Counted from the first letter of the stretch, positions 8,937 to 18,445 are shown. The stretch is DNA of 64,000 nt from Mycobacterium yunnanensis (GCF_025823185.1 NZ_JACKVK010000003.1:124001-188000); one strand, 5' to 3'. The notes: generated by a model from the sequence alone, not told the origin. A program made the numbers and translations.

Positions 8937-11518
8937 ACCCCCAGCGTGGTGCCGATCTGCCCCTTCCCGTCGTGCCGGCCGCTCCGGCGGAGTCGAGTGC
9001 GCCGCCGTCGCCTGCTGCACTGCGGCGCGTGTTGCGCCGCGCGCGCGACGGGGTGGCGCTGAACGTCGACGAAGCCGCCGTCGCGATGACGGCGCGCGGT
9101 GAGGATCTGGCGGATCTGATGGCCAGTGCGGCCAGGGTGCGTGACGCGGGTCTGGAAGCCGCCGGTCGTCGTGGTGCGACGGGCAAGTTGCCCGTCAGCT
9201 ATTCGCGCAAGGTGTTCATCCCGGTGACCCACCTGTGCCGCGACACGTGCCATTACTGCACGTTCGTCACCGTGCCCGGCCGGCTGCGCGCGCAGGGCAA
9301 GGGCATGTTCATGGAGCCCGACGAAATCCTCGACGTGGCGCGTCGCGGGGCCGAACTCGGCTGCAAGGAGGCCTTGTTCACCCTGGGTGACCGCCCGGAG
9401 GCGCGGTGGCCGGAGGCCAAGCAGTGGCTCGACGAGCGCGGGTACGACTCCACGTTGGAGTACGTGCGCGCGATGGCGATCCGGGTGTTGGAGGAGACGG
9501 GTCTGTTGCCGCACCTCAACCCCGGGGTGATGAGTTGGTCGGAGCTGTCCTCGCTGAAGCCGGTGGCGCCCTCGATGGGCATGATGCTGGAGACCACCTC
9601 GCGGCGGTTGTACGAGACGAAGGGTCTCGCGCACTACGGCAGTCCCGACAAGGATCCTGCGGTGCGGTTGCGCACGCTGGACGACGCGGGACGTCTGTCG
9701 GTGCCGTTCACGACTGGGCTGCTGGTGGGCATCGGGGAGAACCTCCGCGAGCGTGCCGAGACGATGCATGCGATTCGCCGTTCGCACAAGGAGTTCGGTC
9801 ACGTGCAGGAAGTGATCGTGCAGAACTTCCGGGCCAAGGACCACACGGCGATGGCCCAGACCCCCGACGCAGGCATCGACGACTTCTTGGCCACCGTCGC
9901 GGTGACCCGGTTGGTGTTGGGCCCGAAGATGCGGATTCAGGCACCGCCCAATCTGGTTTCGCGCGAGGAGTGCCTCGCGCTGATCGGCGCGGGCGTCGAC
10001 GACTGGGGTGGGGTGTCGCCGCTGACCCCGGATCACGTCAACCCCGAACGCCCGTGGCCTGCGCTCGACGAGCTCGCCGCCGTGACCGCCGAGGCCGGCT
10101 ACGACCTCGTCCAGCGCCTGACCGCCCAACCCCAATACGTGCAGGCCGGAGCGGCCTGGATCGACCCACGCGTGCGGGGCCACGTCGACGCGCTGGCCGA
10201 TCCGGACACCGGGTTCGCCCGTGACGTCAACCCGGTGGGACGGCCGTGGCAGGAGCCCGACGAGGCCACCGAGTCGCTGGGCCGCACCGATTTGCACACG
10301 GCCATCGACTCCGAGGGCAGGCTGACCGAGACGCGCAGCGACCTGGGAAGTGCGTTCGGCGACTGGGAGTCGATCAGGGACAAGGTGGCCGAACTGGCCG
10401 CGCGGGCCCCCGAACGCGTCGACACCGACGTGTTGGCGGCGTTGCGTTCGGCGGAGGCCAACCCGGCCGGGCTGAGCGACGACGAGTACCTGGCGTTGGC
10501 GACCGCCGACGGCCCGGCGCTCGACGCCGTTGCCGCCCTTGCGGATTCGTTGCGTCGAGACGTGGTGGGCGACGACGTCACCTACGTGGTGAACCGCAAC
10601 ATCAACTTCACCAACATCTGCTACACCGGGTGCCGGTTCTGCGCGTTCGCTCAGCGCAAGGGTGACGCGGATGCGTTCTCGCTGTCGAACTCCGAGGTGG
10701 CCGACCGGGCCTGGGAGGCACACGTCGCCGGTGCGACCGAGGTGTGCATGCAGGGTGGCATCGATCCGGAGTTGCCGGTGACCGGGTACGCCGATCTGGT
10801 GCGCGCGGTCAAGGCGCGGGTGCCCTCGATGCACGTGCACGCGTTCAGTCCGATGGAGATCTCCAACGGCGTGACCAAGAGTGGCACCAGCGTTCGGGAG
10901 TGGCTGACCGCTCTGCGCGAGGCGGGGCTGGGGTCGATCCCGGGTACCGCGGCGGAGATCCTCGACGACGAGGTGCGGTGGGTGCTGACCAAGGGCAAGC
11001 TGCCGACCTCGGCGTGGATCGACATCGTCAGCACCGCCCACGAGGTGGGTCTGCGGTCGTCGTCGACGATGATGTACGGCCACGTCGACACCCCTCGGCA
11101 CTGGGTGGGGCATCTCAACGTGTTGCGTGAGATCCAGGACCGCACCGGCGGTTTCACCGAGTTCGTGCCGTTGCCGTTCGTTCATCAGTCCAGCCCGCTG
11201 TACCTGGCCGGTGGCGCGCGCCCCGGGCCGACCCACCGGGACAACCGGGCCGTGCATGCACTGGCCCGAATCATGTTGCACGGCAGGATCGATCACATCC
11301 AGACCAGCTGGGTGAAGTTGGGCGTCGAGCGCACCCAGGTGATGCTTCGCGGTGGCGCAAACGATCTGGGTGGGACGTTGATGGAGGAGACCATCTCCCG
11401 GATGGCGGGCTCGGAGAACGGCTCGGCCAAGTCCGTCGCCGAACTGGTCGGCATCGCCGAGGGCATCGGACGTCCCGCGCGCCAACGCACCACGACGTAC
11501 GAGGCCCTCGCCGCCTGA
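8927..11518 (+). CDS. fbiC: FO synthase FbiC (CofG-CofH fusion)
   Basis: An 863-residue bifunctional radical SAM enzyme that makes 7,8-didemethyl-8-hydroxy-5-deazariboflavin (FO), the chromophore of coenzyme F420, from tyrosine and a ribityl pyrimidine. Two CX3CX2C clusters are present: C104-C108-C111 (CRDTCHYC) in the CofG half and C565-C569-C572 (CYTGCRFC) in the CofH half, each binding a 4Fe-4S cluster. GTG 8927, preceded by AGGGGA, gives a start close to the M. tuberculosis protein (856 residues); the frame remains open far upstream but over the promoter region. F420 supports redox metabolism and nitroimidazole activation in mycobacteria. A leaderless small ORF overlaps its start. Confidence 0.97.
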   Translation: MALNPQRGADLPLPVVPAAPAESSAPPSPAALRRVLRRARDGVALNVDEAAVAMTARGEDLADLMASAARVRDAGLEAAGRRGATGKLPVSYSRKVFIPVTHLCRDTCHYCTFVTVPGRLRAQGKGMFMEPDEILDVARRGAELGCKEALFTLGDRPEARWPEAKQWLDERGYDSTLEYVRAMAIRVLEETGLLPHLNPGVMSWSELSSLKPVAPSMGMMLETTSRRLYETKGLAHYGSPDKDPAVRLRTLDDAGRLSVPFTTGLLVGIGENLRERAETMHAIRRSHKEFGHVQEVIVQNFRAKDHTAMAQTPDAGIDDFLATVAVTRLVLGPKMRIQAPPNLVSREECLALIGAGVDDWGGVSPLTPDHVNPERPWPALDELAAVTAEAGYDLVQRLTAQPQYVQAGAAWIDPRVRGHVDALADPDTGFARDVNPVGRPWQEPDEATESLGRTDLHTAIDSEGRLTETRSDLGSAFGDWESIRDKVAELAARAPERVDTDVLAALRSAEANPAGLSDDEYLALATADGPALDAVAALADSLRRDVVGDDVTYVVNRNINFTNICYTGCRFCAFAQRKGDADAFSLSNSEVADRAWEAHVAGATEVCMQGGIDPELPVTGYADLVRAVKARVPSMHVHAFSPMEISNGVTKSGTSVREWLTALREAGLGSIPGTAAEILDDEVRWVLTKGKLPTSAWIDIVSTAHEVGLRSSSTMMYGHVDTPRHWVGHLNVLREIQDRTGGFTEFVPLPFVHQSSPLYLAGGARPGPTHRDNRAVHALARIMLHGRIDHIQTSWVKLGVERTQVMLRGGANDLGGTLMEETISRMAGSENGSAKSVAELVGIAEGIGRPARQRTTTYEALAA

Positions 11519-11606
11519 GTTCGGTCCGGGGCGAAATGGCGAACCGGTGAACCCGTTCCAGGTTTGCCACGTATACCTGAGGACGGCCCCAGACCGAGGA
11601 GCAACC

Positions 11607-12068
11607 TTGACCACCATCGCCGGCATCCCTGCCCACGCCCTGCTCGTCCACGCCATCGTGGTGTTCGTACCGCTCGTCGCCCTGCTCGAAATCCTCTGTG
11701 GTTTCTGGCCGGCCGCCCGTCGCCGCCTGGTGTGGCTGGTGGTGGCCCTGGCCGCCGTCAACTTGGTGTTGACGCCCATCACCACCGAGGCCGGCGAGTG
11801 GCTGATCAAGCAGGGTGGCTCGCCCCGCCCGATCCTGATCGAGCACGCCGAGCGTGGCGATTGGATGATCTACTTCTCGGTCGCGCTACTGGTGGTCGCG
11901 ATCGCGCTCGCGGTGCTGCACGTCCTGGAGACCCGGTCGAAGCCGCCCAAGAAGGTCGCAACCATCCTGGTCGCCGTGGTCGCGTTGGCAGTCGGGGTGT
12001 CGTCGGTCGTCACGGTCGTCCGGATCGGTGACGCGGGCGCGCAAGCGGTGTGGGGCGAGCGGGGCTGA
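11607..12068 (+). CDS. DUF2231 membrane protein
   Basis: A 153-residue protein with four hydrophobic helices (LLVHAIVVFVPLVALLEIL, LVWLVVALAAVNLVLTP, MIYFSVALLVVAIALAVL, VATILVAVVALAVGVSSVV). The N-terminal GIPAHALLVHAIV with paired histidines is typical of DUF2231, a family sometimes found near haem or redox proteins; function is unknown. TTG 11607 has GAGGAG seven bases upstream and is better supported than the frame's earlier start. The gene follows fbiC by 88 bp and ends 38 bp before the peptidase gene, so these may be co-transcribed. Confidence 0.75.
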   Translation: MTTIAGIPAHALLVHAIVVFVPLVALLEILCGFWPAARRRLVWLVVALAAVNLVLTPITTEAGEWLIKQGGSPRPILIEHAERGDWMIYFSVALLVVAIALAVLHVLETRSKPPKKVATILVAVVALAVGVSSVVTVVRIGDAGAQAVWGERG

Positions 12069-12106
12069 TCGGCGCGCCCAGGCCGCGGGCGTGCTACTCC
12101 TACGGT

Positions 12107-13276
12107 GTGACCTCACCTCAGACCCACACCACCGACGGCCGGCCTCGAGCCCGCGGTCTGCAGATCCCGTTGACCGGTCGGCCCGGGCGGTTCAACGCCA
12201 TCACCGACGTTCCCGGCGTCGAGGTCGGTCAGGTCACGCTCGTCGAGGGTGACGGTCCGCTTCGGGTCGGTTCGGGCCCGGTGCGCACGGGCGTCACCGC
12301 GATCCTGCCCCGGGGGCGCGACGGCGTCGGGCGACCGTGCGCGGCCGGCTGGCACTCGCTCAACGGCAACGGCGAGCTGACCGGCACCACCTGGATCGAG
12401 GAGTCGGGCGCGTTCAACCTGCCGGTCGTGCTGTCGAACACCCACGCCGTGGGTGCCTGCCACACCGGGGTGGTCAGCTGGGTCAACGACGTGCGGCCGC
12501 AGCTGGCGCGGCAGTGGCTGCTGCCGGTCTGCGGAGAGACCTGGGACGGCTACCTCAACGACATCAACGGCGCGCACGTGCGGCCCAAACACGTCGAGCA
12601 GGCGCTGAATTCGGCGGCGTCGGGCCCGGTGCCGGAGGGTTCGGTCGGCGGTGGCACGGGGATGAACTGCTACGAGTTCAAGGGCGGCAACGGAACCGCG
12701 TCACGGTTGGTCTCCTACGGAGCGCGCGAGTTCGTCGTGGCGGCCTTCGTGCAGGCGAACTTCGGCGCCCGACACGAGCTGACCGTCGCGGGCCACCAGG
12801 TCGGAACGCTGCTGGACGTCGAGAACCCGATGGACTCCGACTGGTTCGCCGCCGATCTCGGCGTGCGGCCGCCGCCGGGGGCGGGCTCGGTCATCGTCGT
12901 GGTCGCCACCGACGCTCCGTTGCTGCCCGGTCAGTGCAAGGCGCTGGCCCGCCGGGTGCCGCTGGGGCTGGCGAGGACCGGCACGACGGGCAGCCACTTC
13001 TCCGGTGACATCTTCCTGGCCTTCTCGACCGCCGACGCCGACGGTCTGGCAAGCGCCTTCCCGCTCGGGCCGCCCGCCGACGACGAGTTCGGCACGCTGC
13101 GGTTCCTGCCGTGGGGCCGGATGGATCCGTTCTACGAGGCCGTCGTGCAGTCGGTGGAGGAGGCGGTGCTCAACGCGCTGGTGGTCAACGAGGACATGGT
13201 GGGCCGTGACGGACACCGGACGCCGCGGCTGCCGGTCGACGCGGTGTCGGCCCTGTTCGCCGACACCGGGGAATGA
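12107..13276 (+). CDS. P1-family peptidase (DmpA/BapA-like aminopeptidase)
   Basis: A 389-residue member of the S58/P1 family of N-terminal nucleophile aminopeptidases, which mature by self-cleavage before a serine. The cleavage region PPGAGSVIVVVATDAPLLP is present with the presumed nucleophile Ser near residue 261, and the conserved GRFNAITDVPGVEVGQV, SNTHAVGACHTG, GGGTGMNCYEFKGG and SGDIFLAFSTA motifs are intact. Members release N-terminal residues from peptides or beta-amino acid amides; the substrate here is unknown. There is no signal peptide. GTG 12107 starts just after an unused upstream open stretch. Confidence 0.85.
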   Translation: MTSPQTHTTDGRPRARGLQIPLTGRPGRFNAITDVPGVEVGQVTLVEGDGPLRVGSGPVRTGVTAILPRGRDGVGRPCAAGWHSLNGNGELTGTTWIEESGAFNLPVVLSNTHAVGACHTGVVSWVNDVRPQLARQWLLPVCGETWDGYLNDINGAHVRPKHVEQALNSAASGPVPEGSVGGGTGMNCYEFKGGNGTASRLVSYGAREFVVAAFVQANFGARHELTVAGHQVGTLLDVENPMDSDWFAADLGVRPPPGAGSVIVVVATDAPLLPGQCKALARRVPLGLARTGTTGSHFSGDIFLAFSTADADGLASAFPLGPPADDEFGTLRFLPWGRMDPFYEAVVQSVEEAVLNALVVNEDMVGRDGHRTPRLPVDAVSALFADTGE

Positions 13277-13279
13277 AAT

Positions 13280-13301
13280 CGGACCGTAGTCCGTTTATGC
13301 T
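13280..13301 (+). promoter_or_regulatory. Palindrome and -10 box before yceI-like gene
   Basis: CGGAC-CGTA-GTCCG (13280-13293) is a perfect inverted repeat lying immediately upstream of TATGCT (13296-13301), a good -10 box. A repressor bound there would block the promoter. The regulator is unknown. A GTG at 13308 lies 6 nt from the -10 box and is in frame with the downstream gene. Confidence 0.4.
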
Positions 13302-13346
13302 TGGAGAGTGGCCGGGAGGGCCGGCCCCAAGTCAAGGAGATCAGAC

Positions 13347-13895
13347 ATGACTGCATCGGTAGCGAACGCACTGAGCGCCGGCACGTGGGCCATCGACCCC
13401 GCTCACTCGTCGATCGGGTTCTCCGTGCGGCACCTGATGGTCAGCAAGGTGCGCGGCACGTTCGAGACGTTCAGCGGTGCCATCACCGTGGCCGAGGACG
13501 GCACGCCCTCGGTGTCCGCGGAGATCGCCGTCGACTCGGTGAACACGGGCAACGAACAGCGCGACGCACATGTCAAGGCCGCTGAGTTCTTCGACGTCGA
13601 GAACCACCCCACCGCCACGTTCGTCTCGACCGGCGTGCGCGCCGACGGTGACGACTACGTCCTCGGTGGCGACTTCACCCTCAAGGGCGTCACCAAGCCG
13701 GTCGACCTCAAGCTCGAATTCAACGGCGTCAACCCGGGCATGGGCCACGGCGAGGTGGCCGGCTTCACCGCGACGGCCGTGCTGAACCGCAAGGACTTCG
13801 GCGTCGACGTCGACATGCCGCTGGAGACCGGCGGCACGGTCATCGGCGACAAGGTGACCATCACCCTCGAGATCGAGGCGCTCAAGCAGGCCTGA
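13347..13895 (+). CDS. YceI-family lipocalin-like protein
   Basis: A 182-residue protein covering a complete YceI domain: WAIDPAHSSIGFSVRHLMVSK at the N-terminus, then GTFETFSGAI, HVKAAEFFDVENHPTATF and GVTKPVDLKLEFNG. YceI proteins bind isoprenoid or other amphiphilic ligands in a beta-barrel; many are periplasmic, but here there is no signal peptide, as in many actinobacterial members. ATG 13347 has AAGGAG at good distance. An alternative GTG at 13308 would add 13 basic residues and is placed as a leaderless start, so two isoforms are possible. Confidence 0.85.
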   Translation: MTASVANALSAGTWAIDPAHSSIGFSVRHLMVSKVRGTFETFSGAITVAEDGTPSVSAEIAVDSVNTGNEQRDAHVKAAEFFDVENHPTATFVSTGVRADGDDYVLGGDFTLKGVTKPVDLKLEFNGVNPGMGHGEVAGFTATAVLNRKDFGVDVDMPLETGGTVIGDKVTITLEIEALKQA

Positions 13896-13904
13896 TTCGC
13901 GAAC

Positions 13905-13950
13905 GTGACGCCACTGCGACCTGGGCCAAGACGGGTCGCAGTGGCGTCAC
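13905..13950. terminator. Perfect 17-bp stem hairpin
   Basis: GTGACGCCACTGCGACC (13905-13921) pairs perfectly with GGTCGCAGTGGCGTCAC (13934-13950) across a 12-nt loop. It begins 10 bp after the YceI-like stop and before the promoter of the LuxR-hydrolase gene, so it is placed as a terminator. The sequence looks like a mycobacterial intergenic palindromic repeat. Confidence 0.7.
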
Positions 13951-13993
13951 ATTCGGTGCTCACCACGTGGCTGCGGTCGTAGGCTGACGGGCG

Positions 13994-15079
13994 ATGATGG
14001 CGAAGCCCGAGATGCGGTTCCTCCCCCTCGGCTCCCGCCGCCTGGCCTACGAGGTCCGCGGCGACGGGCCGGTTCTGGTCGCACCGGCGTGGTGGGTGAG
14101 TCACCTCGAACTCGATTGGCAGACAGCCGGATTCAGGACGTTCTGGCAGGGACTCGCCGACGGGTACACGCTGGTCCGCTACGACCGGCTCGGTGTCGGA
14201 ATGTCCGACCGCACGGTGTACGAGTCGGATCTGACCCTCGACGCCGAGGTCGCGACACTGAGCGCGCTGCTCGACGAACTGCAGCTCGAGCGCGTGACGC
14301 TGATCGGCGGATCCAGCGGGAGCTGCACCGCAATCGCCTATGCCGCAGCACATCCCGAGCGCGTCGACCGTCTCCTGCTCTACGGGTCGTATGCAGACGG
14401 CGCAGAACTGACCCCTCCCGGCGTCGCCGACGCGATTCTCGGCGCGGTCCGCGCGCACTGGGGGCTGGGCTCGCGCTTGCTCGGCGACATGTTCCTCGGC
14501 CGGGCCGACGCAGCCCAGCGCGAGGGCTTCGCACGCATTCAGCGAGAGGCTGCGACGGCCGACACCGCTGCGGCAGTGCTGAAGATGGTCTACACCCTCG
14601 ACGTTCGCGCGCGGCTGCGCGCGGTGCGCGTTTCGACGGCGGTCCTCCACCGCCGCGACGACCGCGCCGTGCCCTACCGCCTGGGGTGTGACGTCGCCGC
14701 CGCGATCGGCGGTGCGACGTTCACCCCGCTGCCGGGCAGCGCGCACTTTCCCTGGCACGGCGACGTCGAGTCGGTGGTGAGCGCCTGCTGCCGGAGTCTC
14801 GGGGCGGCGCACGCGACGCCCCGCGCGGACACTCCACCGAAGTGGGCTCGGCTGACCGACCGGGAGCGGGAGGTGCTCGACTGCGTGGCGCGGGGTCTGA
14901 ACGATCGCGAGATCGCCGAGCGCCTCGTCCTGAGCCCGCACACCGTCCACCGGCACGTCGCGAACATTCGCACCAAGCTTGGTGGCGGTTCGCGCACGGC
15001 GGCGGTCGCCGAGGCCGCCCGTCGTGGTCTGCTCGGCGATGATGACGCGCCAGGCGCCGAAGATGGCGCATTCGGGTGA
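13994..15079 (+). CDS. Alpha/beta-hydrolase fused to LuxR-type DNA-binding domain
   Basis: A 361-residue two-domain protein. Residues 1-275 form an alpha/beta-hydrolase: YDRLGVGMSD, a nucleophile elbow GGSSGS near residue 110, a late Asp in HRRDDRAVPY and a His in GSAHFPWHG, so the triad looks complete. Residues 285-350 form a LuxR/GerE helix-turn-helix (LTDREREVLDCVARGLNDRE, LVLSPHTVHRHVANI). The combination suggests a regulator that senses, or hydrolyses, a small ligand. Two adjacent ATGs (13994, 13997) compete; TAGGCT ends 8 nt upstream, so it is probably leaderless. The methyltransferase gene follows with 35 bp spacing. Confidence 0.8.
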   Translation: MMAKPEMRFLPLGSRRLAYEVRGDGPVLVAPAWWVSHLELDWQTAGFRTFWQGLADGYTLVRYDRLGVGMSDRTVYESDLTLDAEVATLSALLDELQLERVTLIGGSSGSCTAIAYAAAHPERVDRLLLYGSYADGAELTPPGVADAILGAVRAHWGLGSRLLGDMFLGRADAAQREGFARIQREAATADTAAAVLKMVYTLDVRARLRAVRVSTAVLHRRDDRAVPYRLGCDVAAAIGGATFTPLPGSAHFPWHGDVESVVSACCRSLGAAHATPRADTPPKWARLTDREREVLDCVARGLNDREIAERLVLSPHTVHRHVANIRTKLGGGSRTAAVAEAARRGLLGDDDAPGAEDGAFG

Positions 15080-15114
15080 TGCGGGGGAGCCGCACGCGCT
15101 CCTAGCGTTGGACC

Positions 15115-15768
15115 ATGACCGACACGACCGAATACCGGGTGAGCCGCGCGGACGTCCTGTGGCGGCCGGTGTTCGCCCTCGTGTACGACCCGTTGCTCTG
15201 GCTCGGTGAGATCGCGGGCATGAGTCGTCGGCGGCGCATGCTCTTGCGCAGTGCGCGCGGCCGCGTCGCGGAGATCGGCGCGGGCACCGGTCTCAACGTC
15301 GCGCACTATCCCGACGGACTCGCCGACCTGGTCCTCAGCGAGCCCGACGCCGGCATGCGACGACGACTGGCACGGCAGCTCGCGCGCCACGGGCGGGTCG
15401 CGCGTGTCGTCGACTCGGCGGCCGAGTCCCTGCCGCTGGCCGACGGGTCGGTGGACACCGTCGTCTCGACGCTCGTGCTGTGCACCGTCGACGACCCCGA
15501 ACGCACGCTGGCCGAGATCGCGCGCGTGCTGCGCCCCGGCGGCCAGCTGCTGTTCATCGAACACGTGCGTGCGCGGTCGCCGCGGCTGGCGGCGTGGCAG
15601 GACAGACTGGCGCGCCCGTGGCTGCACTTCGCCGCCGGGTGTCGGTGCAACCGGGCGACCCTCGACCTGCTGCGCGCGGGCGGATTCACCGTCTCGGCCG
15701 ACGACGCCGTATGGCGCGGCGCGCCTCCCATCGTCGGTCCGCTCGCCGTCGGTAGGGCGATCCGCTGA
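15115..15768 (+). CDS. Class I SAM-dependent methyltransferase
   Basis: A 217-residue methyltransferase of the UbiE/Methyltransf_11 type. Motif [17 protein letters not shown] lies near residues 51-65, the post-I acidic segment is LSEPDAGM, and [20 protein letters not shown] forms the late motif. The C-terminal [16 protein letters not shown] is common in uncharacterised actinobacterial members; the substrate is unknown. TAGCGT ends 6 nt before ATG 15115, a textbook leaderless start. It lies just after the hydrolase-LuxR gene on the same strand and could be its target or partner, an inference from position only. Confidence 0.8.
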   Translation: MTDTTEYRVSRADVLWRPVFALVYDPLLWLGEIAGMSRRRRMLLRSARGRVAEIGAGTGLNVAHYPDGLADLVLSEPDAGMRRRLARQLARHGRVARVVDSAAESLPLADGSVDTVVSTLVLCTVDDPERTLAEIARVLRPGGQLLFIEHVRARSPRLAAWQDRLARPWLHFAAGCRCNRATLDLLRAGGFTVSADDAVWRGAPPIVGPLAVGRAIR

Positions 15769-15818
15769 CCCGCAGCCGACACGCAGAATTGCACTGGTCG
15801 AGCTGTATCTGCAACGTC

Positions 15819-15824
15819 TAGTAT
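15819..15824 (+). promoter_or_regulatory. Candidate -10 box for fdxC with long leader
   Basis: TAGTAT at 15819-15824 is the best -10 match in the 205 bp before fdxC; it would give a leader of about 140 nt. Within the leader, ATG 15850 opens an eight-codon ORF (MAGEVRTH, stop 15876) behind a G-rich stretch. Neither has support beyond sequence. Confidence 0.3.
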
Positions 15825-15973
15825 CAGTAACCGCGCGCCACCTTTGGGGATGGCGGGTGAAGTTAGGACACACTGAGACAGGCGTCCAGGTACGGGCACC
15901 GCATACTTGCCTTCTCGGTGGTCCGACCAAGGTCCCAACCGACCCAGCAGCCCACTGGACAGGAGAGACATCA

Positions 15974-16300
15974 GTGACGTACACCATTGCCGAACCCTGC
16001 GTCGACATCAAAGACAAGGCATGTATCGAGGAGTGCCCCGTCGACTGCATCTACGAGGGCGCACGCATGCTGTACATCCACCCCGACGAGTGCGTGGACT
16101 GCGGCGCCTGCGAACCGGTCTGCCCGGTCGAGGCCATCTACTACGAGGACGACGTCCCGGATCAGTGGAGCGGCTACACCCAGTACAACGCGGACTTCTT
16201 CGCCGAGCTGGGCTCGCCCGGCGGCGCGTCGAAGGTCGGCCAGACCGACAACGACCCGCAGGCGATCAAGGACATGCCCCCCCAGGGTGAGGAAAGCTGA
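15974..16300 (+). CDS. fdxC: Seven-iron (3Fe-4S/4Fe-4S) ferredoxin
   Basis: A 108-residue ferredoxin with an almost invariant mycobacterial FdxC sequence: [20 protein letters not shown], then [20 protein letters not shown] and [20 protein letters not shown]. The cysteine spacing fits one 3Fe-4S and one 4Fe-4S cluster. It carries electrons at low potential in the cytosol to partners not identifiable here. GTG 15974 has AGGAGA at 15961. The dapC reading frame begins at its stop codon, so the two genes are translationally coupled, as Rv1177-Rv1178 are adjacent in M. tuberculosis. Confidence 0.96.
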   Translation: MTYTIAEPCVDIKDKACIEECPVDCIYEGARMLYIHPDECVDCGACEPVCPVEAIYYEDDVPDQWSGYTQYNADFFAELGSPGGASKVGQTDNDPQAIKDMPPQGEES

Positions 16301-17403
16301 GCGCGAGCCTCTCGGCGTCGCTCCCGGTCTTCCCCTGGGACACCCTGGCTGACGTCACCGCGACTGCCCGGGCCCACCCCGACGGCATCGTCGACCTGTC
16401 GGTCGGCACGCCTGTCGACGACGTGGCCCCGGTCATCCGCGACGCGCTCGCGGCCGCCAGTTCGGCGCCCGGGTACCCGACGACGGCCGGAACGGCCGCG
16501 TTGCGGGCCTCGGCGGTCGCGGCACTGCACCGCCGCTACGGCATCACGGGCGTGGCCGACGACGCCGTACTGCCCGTCATCGGCACCAAGGAGCTCATCG
16601 CCTGGTTGCCGACGCTGCTGCACCTCACCCGCGACGACGTCGTCGTGGTGCCCGAACTCGCCTACCCGACCTACGACGTCGGGGCTCGGCTCGCCGGTGC
16701 CGAGGTGGTGGCCGCCGATTCGCTGACCCAGCTCGGACCGCGGGCGCCCAAGCTGATCTTCGTCAACTCGCCGAGCAATCCGACGGGCGCGGTCCTCGGC
16801 GTCGACCACCTTCGCAAGGTCGTCGAGTGGGCCAGGGCCCGAGGTGCCCTGGTCGCCTCCGACGAGTGCTACCTCGGTCTCGGCTGGAACCCCGACGCAC
16901 CGCCGGTGTCGGTGCTGCACCCCTCGGTGTGCGGGGGCGACCACACCGGACTGCTGGCGATCCATTCGTTGTCGAAGACCTCGTCGTTGGCCGGCTACCG
17001 GGCGGGCTTCGTCGCGGGGGACCCGGCGGTGGTCGCCGAACTGCTCGCCGTGCGCAAGCACGCCGGGATGATGGTGCCGACGCCCATCCAGGCCGCCATG
17101 GTCGCCGCCCTCGACGACGACGAACACGAAGCCGTGCAGCGCGAGCGCTACCGTCGCCGCCGCGAGGTGTTGCTGGCCGCGGTTCGCGGCGCCGGCTTCA
17201 CCGTCGAGCACTCCGAGGCGGGCCTGTACCTGTGGGCCACCCGCGGCGAGCCGTGCCGCGACACCGTCGCCGCGCTCGCCGAACTCGGCATCCTGGTCGC
17301 TCCCGGTGAGTTCTACGGTCTCCGCGGTGCCCGGCACGTCCGGATGGCGTTGACGGCCACCGACGAGCGGATCGACGCGGCGGCGAGCCGCCTCGTGTCG
17401 TAG
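16297..17403 (+). CDS. dapC: N-succinyldiaminopimelate aminotransferase, apparent CTG start
   Basis: A 368-residue fold-type I PLP aminotransferase of the lysine/meso-diaminopimelate pathway (Rv1178 type). [10 protein letters not shown] and [13 protein letters not shown] mark the N-terminal arm, [12 protein letters not shown] and [10 protein letters not shown] the cofactor pocket, and the Schiff-base lysine is in [16 protein letters not shown] near residue 227. The conserved N-terminus extends upstream of the first ATG/GTG/TTG (GTG 16423) to the fdxC stop, where the only codon in the place of a start is CTG 16297, overlapping the TGA as CTGA behind GAGGAAAG. Starting at 16423 would delete about 42 conserved residues. 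The reaction supplies DAP for peptidoglycan, with DapD and DapE encoded later in this window. Confidence 0.85.
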   Translation: MSASLSASLPVFPWDTLADVTATARAHPDGIVDLSVGTPVDDVAPVIRDALAAASSAPGYPTTAGTAALRASAVAALHRRYGITGVADDAVLPVIGTKELIAWLPTLLHLTRDDVVVVPELAYPTYDVGARLAGAEVVAADSLTQLGPRAPKLIFVNSPSNPTGAVLGVDHLRKVVEWARARGALVASDECYLGLGWNPDAPPVSVLHPSVCGGDHTGLLAIHSLSKTSSLAGYRAGFVAGDPAVVAELLAVRKHAGMMVPTPIQAAMVAALDDDEHEAVQRERYRRRREVLLAAVRGAGFTVEHSEAGLYLWATRGEPCRDTVAALAELGILVAPGEFYGLRGARHVRMALTATDERIDAAASRLVS

Positions 17404-17427
17404 GCCATTTCCCGGCTCTCCTGACCG

Positions 17428-17449
17428 CCGAGTGTGGACTTCTGCTACG
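17428..17449. repeat. Half-copy of an intergenic palindromic repeat
   Basis: The 22 bases from 17428 start with CCGAGTGTG and match most of the arm sequence of the hairpin at 18446-18505. It lies between the convergent dapC and DUF559 genes. No second arm was found nearby. Confidence 0.5.
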
Positions 17450-17452
17450 TCG

Positions 17453-18313
17453 TCATGCCCGCAGCCGTGGCATTTCTGCACATTCGTCGAGCCACGGACA
17501 CCCCGAGGCCTCAAGCGCGGCGAACACTCGTTGCAGGATCACCCTCGGGCGGCGGCGCAACAGGTCGGCGCTGACGCGAACGATTCGCCAGCCGAGGGCG
17601 GCGAGGGTGGCGTGCCTGTCGATGTCACGAGCGAAGCGGGCGTGATCGGTCCAGTGTTGCGCCCCGTCGTACTCGACGCCGACCCGAAATTCCTCCCATC
17701 CCATGTCGATGCGCGCGAAGGGGTATCCGACGTCGTCGACGACTTCGATTTGTGTGCGCGGCGCGCGAAAGTTCGCTCTCCTCAACAACAGCCGAGTTCG
17801 CGTCTCCTGCGGTGATTCGGCTCCGCCGTCCATCACGTCGAGGACCTCGCGCAGCTGCACGAGCCCCCGCGCCCCACGGTGTGCCTCGAGCAACGGGCCC
17901 ACCAGCGCGGCATTGACGCCGCAGGCGTTGGCGAGTGCGTCCACTCGAATCACCGCCTTCTCGAAGCCCTTCCGACGGCCAAGATCGAAGACCGTCCGGG
18001 CTGGTGTGGTGACCGACATTCCGTCGACCGCCGTCACCTCGTCGTCGAACAGGGTCTCGCGGTGCACGACTATGCCGTTCGAGCTGGCTTCGGTCCGCGT
18101 CAGCTCGGCGGGCTCGGTGGGAGAGACCCACTGCGAGCCGTGCAAGACCGAGGCCGACAGCCCGGCGACCGTGGCGCGTCGACCTGACCACAGCCATGCC
18201 GCGACGGCCCTGTCTCGAGCGGTGACTTCGTGGCCGGCGGGCAGGAACACGTTGCGATGAATCATCTGGTTTCGACTGCGCAACGTCCGCCGGGTGAAAT
18301 GCCCCCTAGCCAT
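17453..18313 (-). CDS. DUF559/Vsr-like endonuclease-fold protein
   Basis: A 286-residue protein of a family common in mycobacterial genomes. The N-terminal half resembles the AbiEi-type antitoxin winged-helix region (SRNQMIHRNVFLPAGHEV, HRETLFDDEVTAVDGMSVTT within longer segments); the C-terminal 90 residues are DUF559, a PD-(D/E)XK/Vsr-like fold: ARIDMGWEEFRVGVEYDG, QHW, DIDRHATLAALGWRIVRVSA. The acidic residues and Gln-His of the fold are kept, so nuclease activity is possible but unproven. ATG 18313 is chosen; an in-frame GTG at 18352 would add 13 residues. It may be part of a toxin-antitoxin or defence function; no partner gene is adjacent. Confidence 0.7.
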   Translation of the reverse strand: MARGHFTRRTLRSRNQMIHRNVFLPAGHEVTARDRAVAAWLWSGRRATVAGLSASVLHGSQWVSPTEPAELTRTEASSNGIVVHRETLFDDEVTAVDGMSVTTPARTVFDLGRRKGFEKAVIRVDALANACGVNAALVGPLLEAHRGARGLVQLREVLDVMDGGAESPQETRTRLLLRRANFRAPRTQIEVVDDVGYPFARIDMGWEEFRVGVEYDGAQHWTDHARFARDIDRHATLAALGWRIVRVSADLLRRRPRVILQRVFAALEASGCPWLDECAEMPRLRA

Positions 18314-18445
18314 GGCTTCCGTCCCGACGAAGGGTCCGCTGATCGGATGCACGCAATGACGGAACCATGCCCGGCACTCGCTCTCCCCGATCGGGGACGC
18401 CGCCGGCGCCGTCTCGTGGATGAACCGTCACCTGTGTACGGCCCG

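Noticed and set aside
8759..11809. 1016-codon open frame opposite fbiC
   Set aside because: Entirely explained by the high third-position GC of fbiC; the fbiC protein has both radical SAM clusters.
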